NCBI RefSeq assembly: GCF_001628715.1
Contig: NZ_CP011120.1
Location: 930,001-994,000 of the forward strand
Direction of reading: 5' to 3'
Length of the DNA: 64,000 nucleotides
DNA from: Acetobacter oryzifermentans
Lineage (GTDB): Bacteria > Pseudomonadota > Alphaproteobacteria > Acetobacterales > Acetobacteraceae
The notes below the pieces were generated by a model, which was given only the letters and a program-made list of their open reading frames with translations, was not told the DNA's origin and did not search any database. Each line of letters opens with the position of its first letter. The first letter of the stretch is position 1. Shown here piece after piece: positions 52,432 through 63,104 of this stretch. Position numbers and translations under genes: made by a program.

Positions 52432-53407
52432 AACCCTGCGGGTGGTTTTTGCGCCAGTTAAAGGCTGTTTCCACAATCCGATCAATATCCGTAAATTCTG
52501 GCGCCCAACCTGTTGCTTCCATCAGGCGCGCTGGGCTGGCCACCAGGCTGGCCGGATCACCCGCGCGGCGTGGGCCTGCCTGCCAAGGCACTTCCAGATT
52601 GCTCACGCGGCCAACGGCATCAATAATTTCGCGGTTGGAATTGCCGCGCCCTGTGCCAACGTTAAACACCACGCTTTTATCATTCAGAAGCGGCAGCACA
52701 GCCAGATGGGCGCGCGCCAGATCTGTAACATGCACATAATCACGGATACAGGTGCCATCTGGTGTGGGGTAATCCTCACCAAACAGCGTAAGGGCTGGGC
52801 GACGCTTCAGGGCGGCATCAATAACCAGCGGGATCAGATGCGTTTCAGGGCGATGGTCTTCCCCCGCACGGCCAGCCGGATCAGCCCCAGCGGCGTTGAA
52901 ATAGCGCAGGCAGGCACTTTTTAGCCCATGAATTTTGTCAGCCCAGTACAGGGCGCGTTCCACCATATATTTGCTCTCGCCATACGGAGAGCCGGGGTTG
53001 ATGGGGGCATCCTCGTTAATCGGGCCTTCCCCAGCAGAACCAAACAGGTTGGCTGTGGAGGAAAACACAAAGCGTTTTACACCGTGGCGCACGCAGGCAT
53101 CAATCAGCCCAAAACCATAGCCAGCATTGGCTGTCATGTACATCATGGGGTTTTGCATGCTTTCTCCTACCAAGGAGAGGGCTGCAAAATGCAGAATGCC
53201 ATCCCACGTGCCGGAGGAAAGAACCTTATCCAGACAATCAATGTCTGAAATATCACCTTGCACGAAGGTCGCCTGTTCTGGCACCGCGGCGCGGTGGCCA
53301 GTGCGCAGGTTGTCCAGCACAACAACGTCGTGCCCATCATCCAGCAGGGCAAGAACAACGTGGCTGCCAACATACCCAGCGCCACCGGTTACCAGAAAAC
53401 GAGCCAT
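52421..53407 (-). CDS. galE: UDP-glucose 4-epimerase
   Basis: A 328-residue short-chain dehydrogenase that interconverts UDP-glucose and UDP-galactose for exopolysaccharide and LPS. TGGAGYVGSHV (NAD binding) at 7-17, SSTANLFG near 116, and the catalytic Y142-x-x-x-K146 in YGESK. C-terminal RRAGDPASLVA fits the substrate loop. Overlaps the protease start by 11 bases, so they may be cotranscribed. Confidence 0.92.
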   Translation of the reverse strand: MARFLVTGGAGYVGSHVVLALLDDGHDVVVLDNLRTGHRAAVPEQATFVQGDISDIDCLDKVLSSGTWDGILHFAALSLVGESMQNPMMYMTANAGYGFGLIDACVRHGVKRFVFSSTANLFGSAGEGPINEDAPINPGSPYGESKYMVERALYWADKIHGLKSACLRYFNAAGADPAGRAGEDHRPETHLIPLVIDAALKRRPALTLFGEDYPTPDGTCIRDYVHVTDLARAHLAVLPLLNDKSVVFNVGTGRGNSNREIIDAVGRVSNLEVPWQAGPRRAGDPASLVASPARLMEATGWAPEFTDIDRIVETAFNWRKNHPQGYGA

Positions 53408-53493
53408 ACTCTCTTTTCGCTCCGTGCAATGTAAAAAGTCATACCCGGTTATCTTGCTGATAAGTCCAGGAAAGAGTTCGCTTCATTTCCGCT

Positions 53494-56292
53494 TCAGAAC
53501 GGCTTAAGCAAACGGTCAAGATAATCCAGTTCCTGCTGTGGGCGGGTGCGGTCTGAATCACGCCGCCGCAGTTCCTGCTCAATTTCTCTGGCGCGCTGGC
53601 GGGCCACGTTATCTGGAATGTGGGTAGAATCATCTTCGGTCTGATCCTTGCCTTCACCCAGTTTACGGCCCAGCGGATCGCGCTTGCCGCCCTGTTTGTC
53701 TTCTTCCTCCTGATTTTCTGAGGAATCAGAGGGAGAGCCAGAACCATTCTGGCCATCGGATGCACTGCCAGAACCAGAAGATCCATCAGACGGGCTGCCC
53801 AGAGCGGGCAAAAAGCTGGGGATACTGTTTTTGCCGTTACCCTTAACGGCATCCTGCATTTGCTGGCGTGTTTTGCGCAGGGCTTCCAGTGCTTTTTCTT
53901 CAGCATTGGCGGCGGCGGCATCATCCCCATCGGCCAGCGCCTTGCGGGCATCCTGCATGCTTTTGCGGGCTTCATCAAAAGCACCGGGGGTTTTGCCTGT
54001 CAGATCCTTAAATTCGTCTTTCAATTCATCCAGCGCGTGTTCCAACGCATGCTGCGTGGCGCGCTCATTACGCCGGGCTGCGGCTTGTGCCTCTGCTTTT
54101 GCTGGGTCAGGCATAAGCGGTGTTTCAGGCTGCGAGGGCGGAGGTGGGGGTGCAGGCTGCGCTCCTTCCGAACCCGGAGGCATAGGCAGGCCCAAACGGC
54201 GCAACAGTTCGGATGTGGGCATGTTGGCGTAATCGGCCTCACCATCACCATCGTCTGCCAGATCACTTTGCTTCTGGGCCTGCGCTTTCAGGTTTTCATC
54301 AAGGCGAGATTGTGCATGATCCAACAAGGCGGTTTGTTTGCTTGCCAGATCATGTAGGGCGGCAGCCTGTTCACGCATTTTTTGTTGCGCCACCATCTGC
54401 TGCGCCAAGTTTGCCATATCCTGTGGCGTGGCGTTGCGCATGCGCTCGGTGGCGTTTTCCATATCCTGCAAACGCTTCAGCGCTTCATCTGCATGACCAT
54501 TGGAGGCATCGGACTGGAGTTGGCGCATCAGGCGTGAAAAGGCCTGATTCCCTGCACTGGTAAAACCCGGAAGATCAGGAATAACCGTGTGATCTTTCAT
54601 GGCCTGATTTGCTAGTGCCTGCATTTTGCGGCTGATGGCGCTTTGCAGGGTTTTGAGTCTTTCTTCCAGTTCCTGCTGGGCCTGTTGTCCTTGTTGCCCA
54701 TTTTCGTGCATGTGCTGGAGTTGCTGCGCTACGGCGGCTTGGGCCGCGCGCACATCAATGGATGCCTGAGCACTGGCATCATCCCCTGTGCGGCGGTCTT
54801 CTATATCCAGAGCCAGATCCCACAGCAGGTTTGTGGCGCCAGCGCGGGCAGTGGCCGTGTCTGTCAGGTTGTTATCCAGCATGGCCACCACGCTGCTGAG
54901 CGCCAGCAACATACCGGTATGCTCACGCACCGGGCCGGGTGCATCGGCCAGTGCTTCCAGATCTAGTGCGGCATCCTGCCGGCTTTCCTGTCCCAAAGCG
55001 AAGCGCTTACGCACGTCCAACAGTGCGCGGGCAATGGGGGAATGGAAAACACGTGCGCCCATACGGAATGTGGCGGGGGCACTTTTGCCCTCATGCCCAC
55101 TTACGGACGAGGCAATCACACGGCCGGTTACGGTTTCTCCTGCCCACGGATCTTCCGACAGATCGGGACTAATGGCACCTTTTACAGATTTGGGATGCCC
55201 AACAAGAGGAAGGGGAATGGTGAGTGTACGTTCTGACCCGCGTTTGGCGTGGGCCAGATGCAGCTCTACCTTAAGGGATGCCAGCCCATAAGCATGGCTG
55301 GCCTCATACGGCAGAAGAGTGCGCCATTCTTCTTTACGGGGAGAGCCGGGGTTTGGCCCCCATTTCACGCTGGGGTCTGCATCTGGCAGTACGGTTACGG
55401 GCCATTGGGCTAATGTTCGGCCGCGGCCTGTAAGGCGTACGGTGCCAGAATGCTCCAGCACCACATCCAGCTTCCAGCTATGGGCATCCAGTTTGTGGCG
55501 TGTGGCATCATGCAGCACCATGCCGCCCTGTTCCCGCAAGGTAGGGTGTGAGGCTAGGCCCGTGACAATGGCAGTAAGATGGGCCCCTTGCGGCGTTTGT
55601 GGGGGTGTTTTGATATTGCCCAAAAAAACAGGGGCATCTGGCGCGTAAGTAGGTGGGGTTATCCATGCCTCTACACGCGGGAAGGGGACATCAGGATCAT
55701 CCCGCCCCGGAATAAACCCAGCAAGGATACGCCCCGGCGCGGAGGAACCTGCAAGCCCGGCTGTGCCAGCAAGGGCTGCAACCAATACCCATGCCCCAAT
55801 CTGCTGCATGCGGCCTTGCGGCCAAAGGCGCGGCAAACCCACCCGCAGCCTGCCAAGTGATGCCAGAATACGCTGCTGATGCGCCTGCCATAAGATGGTG
55901 GAACTTTGCGAGGATGTGCCTGCGGGATGGTCTGTTAGTGTAGCGAGGGGGCGGTTGTGTAGGCCGGATGCCTGTTCAATTCGCCGGTCAACTTCGCTTG
56001 GGGTGGGGGGCGCAAGGTTTTCAATATCCTTGTGCAGTCGCCAGCCGCATAGGCTCAGCCATCCGGCCACCAGCAGCAGCCGGATGCCATCTGGCAGATG
56101 CTGAGGAATGCGTAGCAAAGAAGCTACACAGTAAACCCCCAGCAGGGCAAAAGTGGGCTGAAGCGCAGGCCACAGCCGTTCTATCCGCAAAACAATGGCG
56201 GCATGGCGGCGTGCGGTGGCAAGGCGCTCCGCCAGCGCTCCATCCTCAGCGGTGGAGGCGGTCAGGAATTGGTGCAGACCGCCTTGGTTCAT
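53494..56292 (-). CDS. TIGR02302/DUF4175 family large membrane protein
   Basis: A 932-residue alphaproteobacterial protein. Two membrane helices near the N-terminus (about 45-85), a further one near 165-185, then a long extracytoplasmic part with Gln-, Ala- and Glu-rich coiled coils (about 520-720) and a low-complexity Ser/Gly region (about 840-880). Function unknown; often near lysA. It overlaps lysA by four bases. Confidence 0.85.
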   Translation of the reverse strand: MNQGGLHQFLTASTAEDGALAERLATARRHAAIVLRIERLWPALQPTFALLGVYCVASLLRIPQHLPDGIRLLLVAGWLSLCGWRLHKDIENLAPPTPSEVDRRIEQASGLHNRPLATLTDHPAGTSSQSSTILWQAHQQRILASLGRLRVGLPRLWPQGRMQQIGAWVLVAALAGTAGLAGSSAPGRILAGFIPGRDDPDVPFPRVEAWITPPTYAPDAPVFLGNIKTPPQTPQGAHLTAIVTGLASHPTLREQGGMVLHDATRHKLDAHSWKLDVVLEHSGTVRLTGRGRTLAQWPVTVLPDADPSVKWGPNPGSPRKEEWRTLLPYEASHAYGLASLKVELHLAHAKRGSERTLTIPLPLVGHPKSVKGAISPDLSEDPWAGETVTGRVIASSVSGHEGKSAPATFRMGARVFHSPIARALLDVRKRFALGQESRQDAALDLEALADAPGPVREHTGMLLALSSVVAMLDNNLTDTATARAGATNLLWDLALDIEDRRTGDDASAQASIDVRAAQAAVAQQLQHMHENGQQGQQAQQELEERLKTLQSAISRKMQALANQAMKDHTVIPDLPGFTSAGNQAFSRLMRQLQSDASNGHADEALKRLQDMENATERMRNATPQDMANLAQQMVAQQKMREQAAALHDLASKQTALLDHAQSRLDENLKAQAQKQSDLADDGDGEADYANMPTSELLRRLGLPMPPGSEGAQPAPPPPPSQPETPLMPDPAKAEAQAAARRNERATQHALEHALDELKDEFKDLTGKTPGAFDEARKSMQDARKALADGDDAAAANAEEKALEALRKTRQQMQDAVKGNGKNSIPSFLPALGSPSDGSSGSGSASDGQNGSGSPSDSSENQEEEDKQGGKRDPLGRKLGEGKDQTEDDSTHIPDNVARQRAREIEQELRRRDSDRTRPQQELDYLDRLLKPF

Positions 56293-57632
56293 GTGGCTTT
56301 GGCAAGGTGGGAGGGCACAGTTTCATCCTGCCACAGTTCTTCAACACTCTGCCTTTGGCGTATCACCTGCCATTGGCCATCTTCAACCAGAACTTCTGCA
56401 GCAAGCGGGCGGCTGTTGTAAGTGGAACTCATAACTGCACCATACGCGCCTGTATCCAGCAGGGCTATACGTGCATTGCGGGCCAGCGGGGGCAAAAGCC
56501 TATCCCGCGCAAATGTATCTCCACTTTCACACACAGGGCCGACCACATGGGCCAAGGAAACAGGTTGGCTGAACGCCTGCGGTGCAAGTGGTAAAATGCC
56601 ATGCCACGCATCATACATGCTGGGGCGCAGCAGTTCGTTCATGGCCGTATCCAGCACAAGGAAAGGCACATCCATGCCTTGTTCCTTACGCAAGATCACG
56701 CTGCTCAGCAGCACACCAGCCGGGCCAATGGGCCAACGCCCCGGCTCAATTGCCAGCTTTACGCCCAGATCACCCAGTTCTGCCTTAATGGCGCCAGCTA
56801 GCGCTTCGGGCTGACCTTCGGTTTCATTGCGGTAGCAAATGCCAAGGCCACCGCCACAATCCACTACGCTTACGGCATTGCCAGCGGCGCGCACGGTACG
56901 CACCAGTTCCGCCACGCGGGCATAGGCTGCACGATAAGGGGTGGTGGTTAAAATCTGGCTGCCAATATGGGTGGCAAAACCAACAGGCCGCACGCCAGAG
57001 AGGGTGAACGCGTGGGCATAAAGTGCTGCGGCATCTTGAAATGGAATGCCAAATTTATTGGCAGCCAAGCCGGTTGTAATTTTGGCGTGGGTTTTGGCAT
57101 CCACATCCGGGTTTATGCGCAGGGTAATGGTGGCCTGCTTTCCCAGTTTGGTGGCAATGGCTGAAATAGCTTCCAGCTCTTCTGCGCTTTCTACGTTAAT
57201 CTGGCCAATGCTGTGGCTAATGGCCTGTTCCAGTTCGGCATCTGTTTTGCCAACGCCGGAAAACACAATGCGGCTTGCTGGAATACCGGCCTTTATGGCG
57301 CGCGCCAGTTCACCACCGCTTACAATATCCGCCCCAAAACCTTCCTGACCGATTAGGGTAAGAATGGCCAGATGATCATTGGCTTTCACGGCATAGTGGA
57401 TGGAAACATCCAGCCCGGCATCTCGCATGGCAGCGTGCATCCGGCGCATACGCGTGCGCAGCGTACCCGCTCCCAATACCCAACAGGGTGTGCCAACAGA
57501 ATCAGCTATGGCGTTTAGGGCCACGCCTTCCAGCATCAGCCCACAGGTAGGGCTAACCGTAAGCTGCGGGTGCGTTTGTAACAGTTCTGCCAGTGTTGGG
57601 TCGGCATCGGTATAAACAGGTGTTTCGGCCAT
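56289..57632 (-). CDS. lysA: Diaminopimelate decarboxylase
   Basis: A PLP enzyme making L-lysine from meso-diaminopimelate, the last step of lysine synthesis. 447 residues from ATG at 57632: PLP lysine K83 in HYAVKANDHL, the HIGSQI motif, the glycine-rich DCGGGLGI, EPGRW, and CESGDTFA near the substrate carboxylate, with DTGAYGAVM near the end. All key residues are present. A longer frame to 57680 exists. Confidence 0.95.
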   Translation of the reverse strand: MAETPVYTDADPTLAELLQTHPQLTVSPTCGLMLEGVALNAIADSVGTPCWVLGAGTLRTRMRRMHAAMRDAGLDVSIHYAVKANDHLAILTLIGQEGFGADIVSGGELARAIKAGIPASRIVFSGVGKTDAELEQAISHSIGQINVESAEELEAISAIATKLGKQATITLRINPDVDAKTHAKITTGLAANKFGIPFQDAAALYAHAFTLSGVRPVGFATHIGSQILTTTPYRAAYARVAELVRTVRAAGNAVSVVDCGGGLGICYRNETEGQPEALAGAIKAELGDLGVKLAIEPGRWPIGPAGVLLSSVILRKEQGMDVPFLVLDTAMNELLRPSMYDAWHGILPLAPQAFSQPVSLAHVVGPVCESGDTFARDRLLPPLARNARIALLDTGAYGAVMSSTYNSRPLAAEVLVEDGQWQVIRQRQSVEELWQDETVPSHLAKAT

Positions 57633-57748
57633 GAGGCGTAAAGGCTCTGATTGCAAAAAAGGAGCAGGATGCCACACCAAGAAACTCTTGGCATGGCAGG
57701 TTATGCAGTGCGGTGCGTTATGAAACCCATATAGTGCGCACTGTGGTC

Positions 57749-57892
57749 TTATTCATCCGGCGGATACATACGCGGGTAAGAAATTTTGTTTTGCGGGCCG
57801 GGCTGATGCGGCGTGCCCTTTTTGCCGCATGCCGCCAGAGGCAGAAACAGGATAGTAGCCAGCGCAAGGCCAAAAATCAGGCGGTAGTTCAT
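57749..57892 (-). CDS. lptM: Small lipoprotein, LptM-like
   Basis: A 47-residue protein. Hydrophobic signal then LAAC (lipidated cysteine C22) followed by GKKGTPHQPGPQ, the hallmark of LptM (YifL), which helps LptD mature in the outer membrane. It lies between argH and lysA, where this gene sits in many proteobacteria. Confidence 0.85.
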   Translation of the reverse strand: MNYRLIFGLALATILFLPLAACGKKGTPHQPGPQNKISYPRMYPPDE

Positions 57893-57896
57893 GGTT

Positions 57897-59345
57897 TTAC
57901 TGCCCTGCTGTGGTGGGTTCTGCACCCAGAGCCTTCAGCCAGCGCTGAGCCTGCGCGCTGACGTTGCCGGATGCGGTGCCACCTTCGCTGGTGCGAGATG
58001 CAATGGAGGCATCTACGCTGAGAACCGAATAGATATCATCCGTAATGCCGGGTTCTTCTGCCTGCATTTCCTGCAATGTCAGATCTGCCAGCCCCACGCC
58101 TTTTTCCTCGGCTTTGGCAACCAGGCGGCCTGTTACGTGGTGCGCGGTGCGGAATGGCACTTTCAGCACGCGCACCAACCAGTCTGCAATATCTGTAGCG
58201 GTGGAATAGCCAGAACCTGCCAGTGCACGCATTTGGGCGGTGTTGGCTGTCATGTCCCGCACCATACCATCGCATGCGGCAAGAGAGAGGGCAGCGGCAT
58301 CCGTGGCTTCAAACACGGGTTCCTTATCTTCCTGCATATCCTTGGCGTAGGCCAGCGGCAGGCCTTTCATAACAGTTAGCAGGCTTACAAGGCTGCCGGT
58401 GATGCGGCCAGTTTTGGCACGCACCAGTTCTGCGGCATCCGGGTTACGCTTTTGCGGCATGATGGAAGAGCCGGTGGTGAACGCATCTGAAAGGCGGATG
58501 AAAGAGAAAGGTGAGGAGCACCAGATGACAATTTCTTCCGCCATACGTGAAAGATGCATGGCCATGATGGACAGCGCAGAAAGATATTCCAGCGCAAAAT
58601 CACGATCAGATACAGAATCCAAAGAATTGGCGGTGGGGCGGTCAAAATGCAGCAGTTCGGCAGTCATCTTCCGGTCAATGGGGAAGGATGTCCCAGCCAG
58701 CGCGGCAGAACCCAGCGGGCATTCGTTCAGGCGCTTGCGTGTGTCTGCTAGGCGGCCCCGGTCACGCGCCAGCATTTCCACATATGCCATCAAATGATGG
58801 CCGAATGTTACAGGCTGGGCTGTTTGCAGGTGGGTAAAGCCCGGCATGGGAGTGGCGGCATGTTCCTCCGCCCGGCGGGCAAGGGAGCGCATAAGGGCGG
58901 CAACCTGTTGATCCAGCCCATCAATGGCATCCCGCACCCATAGACGAAAATCCGTTGCAACCTGATCATTGCGAGAGCGGGCAGTATGCAGGCGCTTACC
59001 GGCCTCACCAATACGGTCAGACAGGCGGGCTTCGATATTCATGTGAATATCTTCCAGCGCTTCGGAAAAGGGAAAGTTGCCAGCAGCAATTTCCTGCCCG
59101 ATTTCTGTTAGCCCCTTGCGGATTGTGGCTTCATCATCCTTGGAGATAATGCCTACATGCGCCAACATGGCAGCATGGGCGAGGGAGCCAGCAATATCCT
59201 GCTTCCACATTACCTTATCAAAGCCAATGGAGGCATTGATGGCCTGCATGATCTCAGAAGGGCCACCGGCAAACCGCCCGCCCCACTGGACATTGGCGTT
59301 TTTCTGGTTTTCCGTTTCCGTGCTGTTCTGGCTGTTCAGAGACAT
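57897..59345 (-). CDS. argH: Argininosuccinate lyase
   Basis: Cleaves argininosuccinate to arginine and fumarate. The 482-residue protein has the fumarase/ASL signature [12 protein letters not shown] near residue 300, [13 protein letters not shown] near 120 and the catalytic TxxH region [14 protein letters not shown]. Length is normal. First gene of the argH-lptM-lysA-TIGR02302 string. Confidence 0.95.
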   Translation of the reverse strand: MSLNSQNSTETENQKNANVQWGGRFAGGPSEIMQAINASIGFDKVMWKQDIAGSLAHAAMLAHVGIISKDDEATIRKGLTEIGQEIAAGNFPFSEALEDIHMNIEARLSDRIGEAGKRLHTARSRNDQVATDFRLWVRDAIDGLDQQVAALMRSLARRAEEHAATPMPGFTHLQTAQPVTFGHHLMAYVEMLARDRGRLADTRKRLNECPLGSAALAGTSFPIDRKMTAELLHFDRPTANSLDSVSDRDFALEYLSALSIMAMHLSRMAEEIVIWCSSPFSFIRLSDAFTTGSSIMPQKRNPDAAELVRAKTGRITGSLVSLLTVMKGLPLAYAKDMQEDKEPVFEATDAAALSLAACDGMVRDMTANTAQMRALAGSGYSTATDIADWLVRVLKVPFRTAHHVTGRLVAKAEEKGVGLADLTLQEMQAEEPGITDDIYSVLSVDASIASRTSEGGTASGNVSAQAQRWLKALGAEPTTAGQ

Positions 59346-59584
59346 TTTAGGCCCTAATTCCGTCCTGCTGCGTAAGATGTGCTCAGGCGTTGGCTTATAC
59401 TGCCGCGGCGCGGATGCAAAGATGCCACAGTAATGTTGCGCGCCCTAGGGCGCAAATGCCGGTTTTGGCAAAGAGCGTGGCAGAGCCGATCCTGCGGCGG
59501 GGCTGTTCTGTGCATTGCAGTGCGGGAAAGGGCTGTGCCCAGCGGCATTTCTCTGCTTAAAAGCAAGTGAAATTCAGGGAGTTC

Positions 59585-59905
59585 ATGAACATGACAACAC
59601 CACACAAGCTTACAACCTTTGCCGTAATCGACCCCGGCCCGAATGTGCTTTTGGAAGTTATTCGCGCAGAAAGCCCGATTGTGGCTGTTGAACGTCTGGA
59701 AAGCAAAATGCGCGGCCCGGAATATGTGGCAGCCCGTAGCTACGATGTTGGCGGCGAAGAATCGCTGGATGGCGCAGATCCGGCCTATCTGGTGTACGAG
59801 CTGGATGATAGTGGGCTGGATGCAGAGGGCCTGACAGGGGAAGACGCAGGGCAGGTGCGCGCGCAGGCTGATCTGGCTGCGGTTGTGGTATCTTCCGCCA
59901 AATAA
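59585..59905 (+). CDS. Conserved hypothetical acidic protein
   Basis: A 106-residue acidic protein (TTFAVIDPGPNVLLEVIRAE, then ARSYDVGGEESLDGADPAYL). ATG at 59585 follows CAGGGAG; GTG at 59567 is an alternative. No family recognised; it precedes the amidohydrolase by 100 bases. Confidence 0.6.
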   Translation: MNMTTPHKLTTFAVIDPGPNVLLEVIRAESPIVAVERLESKMRGPEYVAARSYDVGGEESLDGADPAYLVYELDDSGLDAEGLTGEDAGQVRAQADLAAVVVSSAK

Positions 59906-60006
59906 GTTTTCAAACACGAACAAGAGTGTTTTGCTGCATGGCGGAAAGGGCGGGTAATGCGTGCCGATCTTTCCGCCATGCCGTGCGATGCAGGAGGTGG
60001 AAAGGC

Positions 60007-60786
60007 ATGTCTGTGGATCAGGTGCTGATGGCAGAAAGTTTTGTGGTGCATGGTCGGGATGAAGGTGGCCCCTTTGTGCTGGTAAGTGACCATGCAGGCC
60101 GTGCCATTCCGCCTGAATTGGGTGATCTGGGGTTAAGTGCGCAGGAACGTGCGCGCCATATTGGCTGGGATATCGGCATAGATGGCGTAGGCCGTAAACT
60201 GGCTGACCTGCTGCCTGCTGTGTTGATTGAGCAGGTGTATTCCCGCTTGGTGATTGACTGTAACCGCGCCCCCGGCCACCCAACCTCTATCGTGCAGGTA
60301 AGTGATGGCACAACAGTGCCGCGCAACCAGAATATCTCTGCGCAGGATCGGGCATGGCGGGAGCAGACAATTCTGCACCCTTATCACGCCCGTATCCGGC
60401 AGGAACTGGATGCCCATATGGCCGCAGGCCGCCAGACGGTGGTTGTGGCGCTACACAGTTTTACACCATTTATGCATGGCAAACAGCGCCCGTGGCATGC
60501 CGGACTTTTGCATAATCATGATTCCCGGCTGGCCCGGATCATGATTGCACTTTTGCAACAGGATGGCTTGGTGGTGGGGGATAACGAACCCTACGCCCTC
60601 ACAGATACATCGGACTACACCATTCCCCAGCATGGTGAACGGCGTGAACTGCCACATATTGAAATTGAAATTCGGCAGGATTTGATTGCTGATGATGCCG
60701 GGCAGACCGAATGGGCTAATCGTCTGGCCCGTTTGCTGCCACAGGCATGGCGCCAGTTTTGTGAACAGTATGGAGAAAACGCATGA
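60007..60786 (+). CDS. N-formylglutamate amidohydrolase-family protein
   Basis: A 259-residue metallohydrolase of the FGase/HutG-2 family: VLVSDHAGRAIPPELGDL at 24-41, HIGWDIGIDGVGRKLADLL, VYSRLVIDCNR, VVALHSFTPF and the later HIEIEIRQDLI. FGases make glutamate from N-formylglutamate, but the wider family has other amide substrates and there are no hut genes here. Start ATG 60007 behind GGAGGTGG. Overlaps aroE by four bases. Confidence 0.85.
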   Translation: MSVDQVLMAESFVVHGRDEGGPFVLVSDHAGRAIPPELGDLGLSAQERARHIGWDIGIDGVGRKLADLLPAVLIEQVYSRLVIDCNRAPGHPTSIVQVSDGTTVPRNQNISAQDRAWREQTILHPYHARIRQELDAHMAAGRQTVVVALHSFTPFMHGKQRPWHAGLLHNHDSRLARIMIALLQQDGLVVGDNEPYALTDTSDYTIPQHGERRELPHIEIEIRQDLIADDAGQTEWANRLARLLPQAWRQFCEQYGENA

Positions 60787-61649
60787 CCGCCACAGATATA
60801 GCCAAGCCGCAGATTATTACAGGCAAGGCAAAGCTGGCAGGTGTTCTGGGTTGGCCCGTAGCGCATTCGCGTTCTCCGGTTCTGCACAATTACTGGCTGC
60901 GGCGTTATGAGGTAGATGGTGCCTATGTGCCGCTGCCGGTTGAGCCAGATGCGTTTGTGGCAGCCGTTCTGGGCTTACAGGCTGCGGGCTTTCGGGGCGC
61001 AAATGTAACCATTCCGCACAAGGAAGCCGCCTTTAAAATTGCCGATGTGCTGGATCATTCCGCCCAGCGTGCAGGTGCAGTGAATACACTTGTGTTTGAA
61101 GATGACGGCAAAATTCACGGTTACTCAACCGATGGCGCAGGTTTTGTGGCCAGCATGGAATCGGCTGGGTTCAATCTGCCTGAACAAGCGCAGGTTCTGC
61201 TGTTGGGCGCTGGCGGTGCTGCGCGGTCTGTTGCTGCCGCGTTACAGGATTGTGGCCTACGTGTTGCCGTGACCAATCGCACCCAAGGGCGGGCAGAAGA
61301 ACTGGCAAAAGCCCTGCCGGGGCTGGACGTGGTGCCGTGGAATATGTGGGAAGACCGCCTTGGCGCGTATAGTTTGCTGGTAAATACCACCTCTTTGGGG
61401 ATGGAAGGCGGCCCGGATGCTGCGTTTCGTCCTTCTCTGGCACATGCGGCCAAGGAACTGGTGGTGGCAGATATCGTTTATGTACCACGCGTAACGCCTT
61501 TGTTGGCAGAGGCGCAATCTGCTGGCCTACGTACTTTGGGCGGGCTTGGTATGTTGCTGCATCAGGCGCGGCTGGGTTTTCAGAAATGGTACGGCGTGAA
61601 CCCGGAAGTGGATGCCGCAACGGAAGCTTTTGTGCAGGAAAGTTTCTAA
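60783..61649 (+). CDS. aroE: Shikimate dehydrogenase
   Basis: Reduces 3-dehydroshikimate to shikimate with NADPH in aromatic amino acid synthesis. 288 residues; GWPVAHSRSPVLHN near the start, catalytic K80 in VTIPHK, D117 in GYSTDGAGF and the nucleotide loop LLLGAGGAARS. The conserved aroE-coaE-dnaQ order follows. Confidence 0.95.
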   Translation: MTATDIAKPQIITGKAKLAGVLGWPVAHSRSPVLHNYWLRRYEVDGAYVPLPVEPDAFVAAVLGLQAAGFRGANVTIPHKEAAFKIADVLDHSAQRAGAVNTLVFEDDGKIHGYSTDGAGFVASMESAGFNLPEQAQVLLLGAGGAARSVAAALQDCGLRVAVTNRTQGRAEELAKALPGLDVVPWNMWEDRLGAYSLLVNTTSLGMEGGPDAAFRPSLAHAAKELVVADIVYVPRVTPLLAEAQSAGLRTLGGLGMLLHQARLGFQKWYGVNPEVDAATEAFVQESF

Positions 61650-61665
61650 GGGCTACGGTAAGGGC

Positions 61666-62253
61666 ATGAAAATTCTGGGCCTTACCGGCGGTATGGGCAT
61701 GGGCAAAAGCACTGTAGCCACGTTGTTGCGGCATGCAGGCTTGCCGGTGTTTGATGCAGATGCCGAAGTGCGCCAATTGCAGGCAGATCATGGGGCAGCC
61801 TTGCCAGCTATCGCCCAACTGGTGCCGCATGCTGTGCAGAACGGGCATTTGGATAGAGCCGTATTGCGGCAAGCCGTTATAAAAGAACCGGCGCTGCTCA
61901 AAAAACTGGAGCAGATTATTCACCCTATGGTGCGGGCTGCACGGGCAAAGTTTTTGCGTGCACAGCGTTTGCGTGGGGCGCGCTGTGTGGTGCTGGATAT
62001 TCCACTGCTTTATGAAACAGGCGCTCAGCGAGAATGCGATGATGTTTTGGTGGTATCTGCCCCACATTGGGTACAAGCACGCCGTGTGGCCAAAAGGCGC
62101 GGGATGCCTCCAGCCGAGGCTTGCAAATTGATTGCTCGGCAAATGCCAGATGCCCAACGCGTGCGCCAAGCGGGCAAGGTTATTCGCACCGGCGGCAGTA
62201 TGCGAGAAACAGAACGGCAAGTGCGCCAGTTCATCAGGAGCCTAAGGGCATGA
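61666..62253 (+). CDS. coaE: Dephospho-CoA kinase
   Basis: Last step of CoA synthesis: phosphorylates dephospho-CoA at the ribose 3'-OH. 195 residues with the P-loop GGMGMGKST at 8-16, DADAEVRQL, HPMVRA and LDIPLLYE. ATG at 61666, 17 bases after aroE; the frame is open upstream inside aroE. Confidence 0.95.
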   Translation: MKILGLTGGMGMGKSTVATLLRHAGLPVFDADAEVRQLQADHGAALPAIAQLVPHAVQNGHLDRAVLRQAVIKEPALLKKLEQIIHPMVRAARAKFLRAQRLRGARCVVLDIPLLYETGAQRECDDVLVVSAPHWVQARRVAKRRGMPPAEACKLIARQMPDAQRVRQAGKVIRTGGSMRETERQVRQFIRSLRA

Positions 62254-62924
62254 AAAGATCCATTCTGTTTGATACAGAAACCACAGGGCTAGACCCGGCA
62301 ACGGGAGACCGGGTGATTGAAATTGCAGCCCTTGAATTGGTAGGAGACCTGCCAACAGGGCGCACTTTTCATAAGCTTATAGACCCGGAGCGCGATGTGC
62401 CGGAGGAGGCTTCCCGCGTGCATGGCTTTACGCGGGCGGATCTGGAAGGCAAACCCAAATTTGCTGAAGTGGCGGATGACTTCCTGGCCTTTGTGGGGGA
62501 TGACCCACTCATTGCGCACAATGCCCGGTTTGACTTTGGTTTTATGAATGCGGAGCTCAAACGCGCAGGCAAAAAAACGCTGGGTTTGGATCGCATGGTG
62601 GATACGCTGGATATGGCGCGTGAGCGCTTTCCCGGCATGCCCAACAGTTTGGATGCCTTGTGCCGCCGTTTTGGCGTAGATCTTTCTGCCCGAACCACCC
62701 ATAACGCGCTGCTGGACTGCAAACTGCTGGCTGATGTGTATGTGGAGCTTATGGGGGGCCGCCAGCACGGTCTTGGGCTGATGGCGGAAGATGGGCAACT
62801 GCCTTCTGTGATGTATGAAGGCCCGGTGAACCGTAAGGTTGTGCGTGTGCAGCCAACACCGCAAGAGCTGGCTGCACATGTGGCATTTGTTGCGGGCCTG
62901 AAAGAGCCGATTTGGGAACACTGA
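62250..62924 (+). CDS. dnaQ: DNA polymerase III epsilon subunit (3'-5' proofreading exonuclease)
   Basis: A 224-residue DEDDh exonuclease: FDTETTG (D8, E10), HNARFDFGFM, and the late HNALLDCKLLADVY with the catalytic H and D. It proofreads the replicase. Overlaps coaE by four bases (ATGA). Confidence 0.95.
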   Translation: MKRSILFDTETTGLDPATGDRVIEIAALELVGDLPTGRTFHKLIDPERDVPEEASRVHGFTRADLEGKPKFAEVADDFLAFVGDDPLIAHNARFDFGFMNAELKRAGKKTLGLDRMVDTLDMARERFPGMPNSLDALCRRFGVDLSARTTHNALLDCKLLADVYVELMGGRQHGLGLMAEDGQLPSVMYEGPVNRKVVRVQPTPQELAAHVAFVAGLKEPIWEH

Positions 62925-63104
62925 CCGCACATTGAAACCGTGTAGTGAAATCTTGCGAAAAGGGCTTTGCAGGGGCGGGTGGGTATGCCATCCTTGATTC
63001 TACAAAACGTGACAAAACGTACAAAAATGTTTTGTCAGCCGTTTCCACCGCTTTTTACGCAACGGAAAAGGTAAGTTGTTTCAATGAATTCGGGGAGCCC
63101 TTTG

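Noticed and set aside
59354..60283. A 309-codon open frame on the minus strand
   Set aside because: It lies opposite the well-supported amidohydrolase and hypothetical genes, has no family resemblance and a biased composition rich in Pro, His and Gln.
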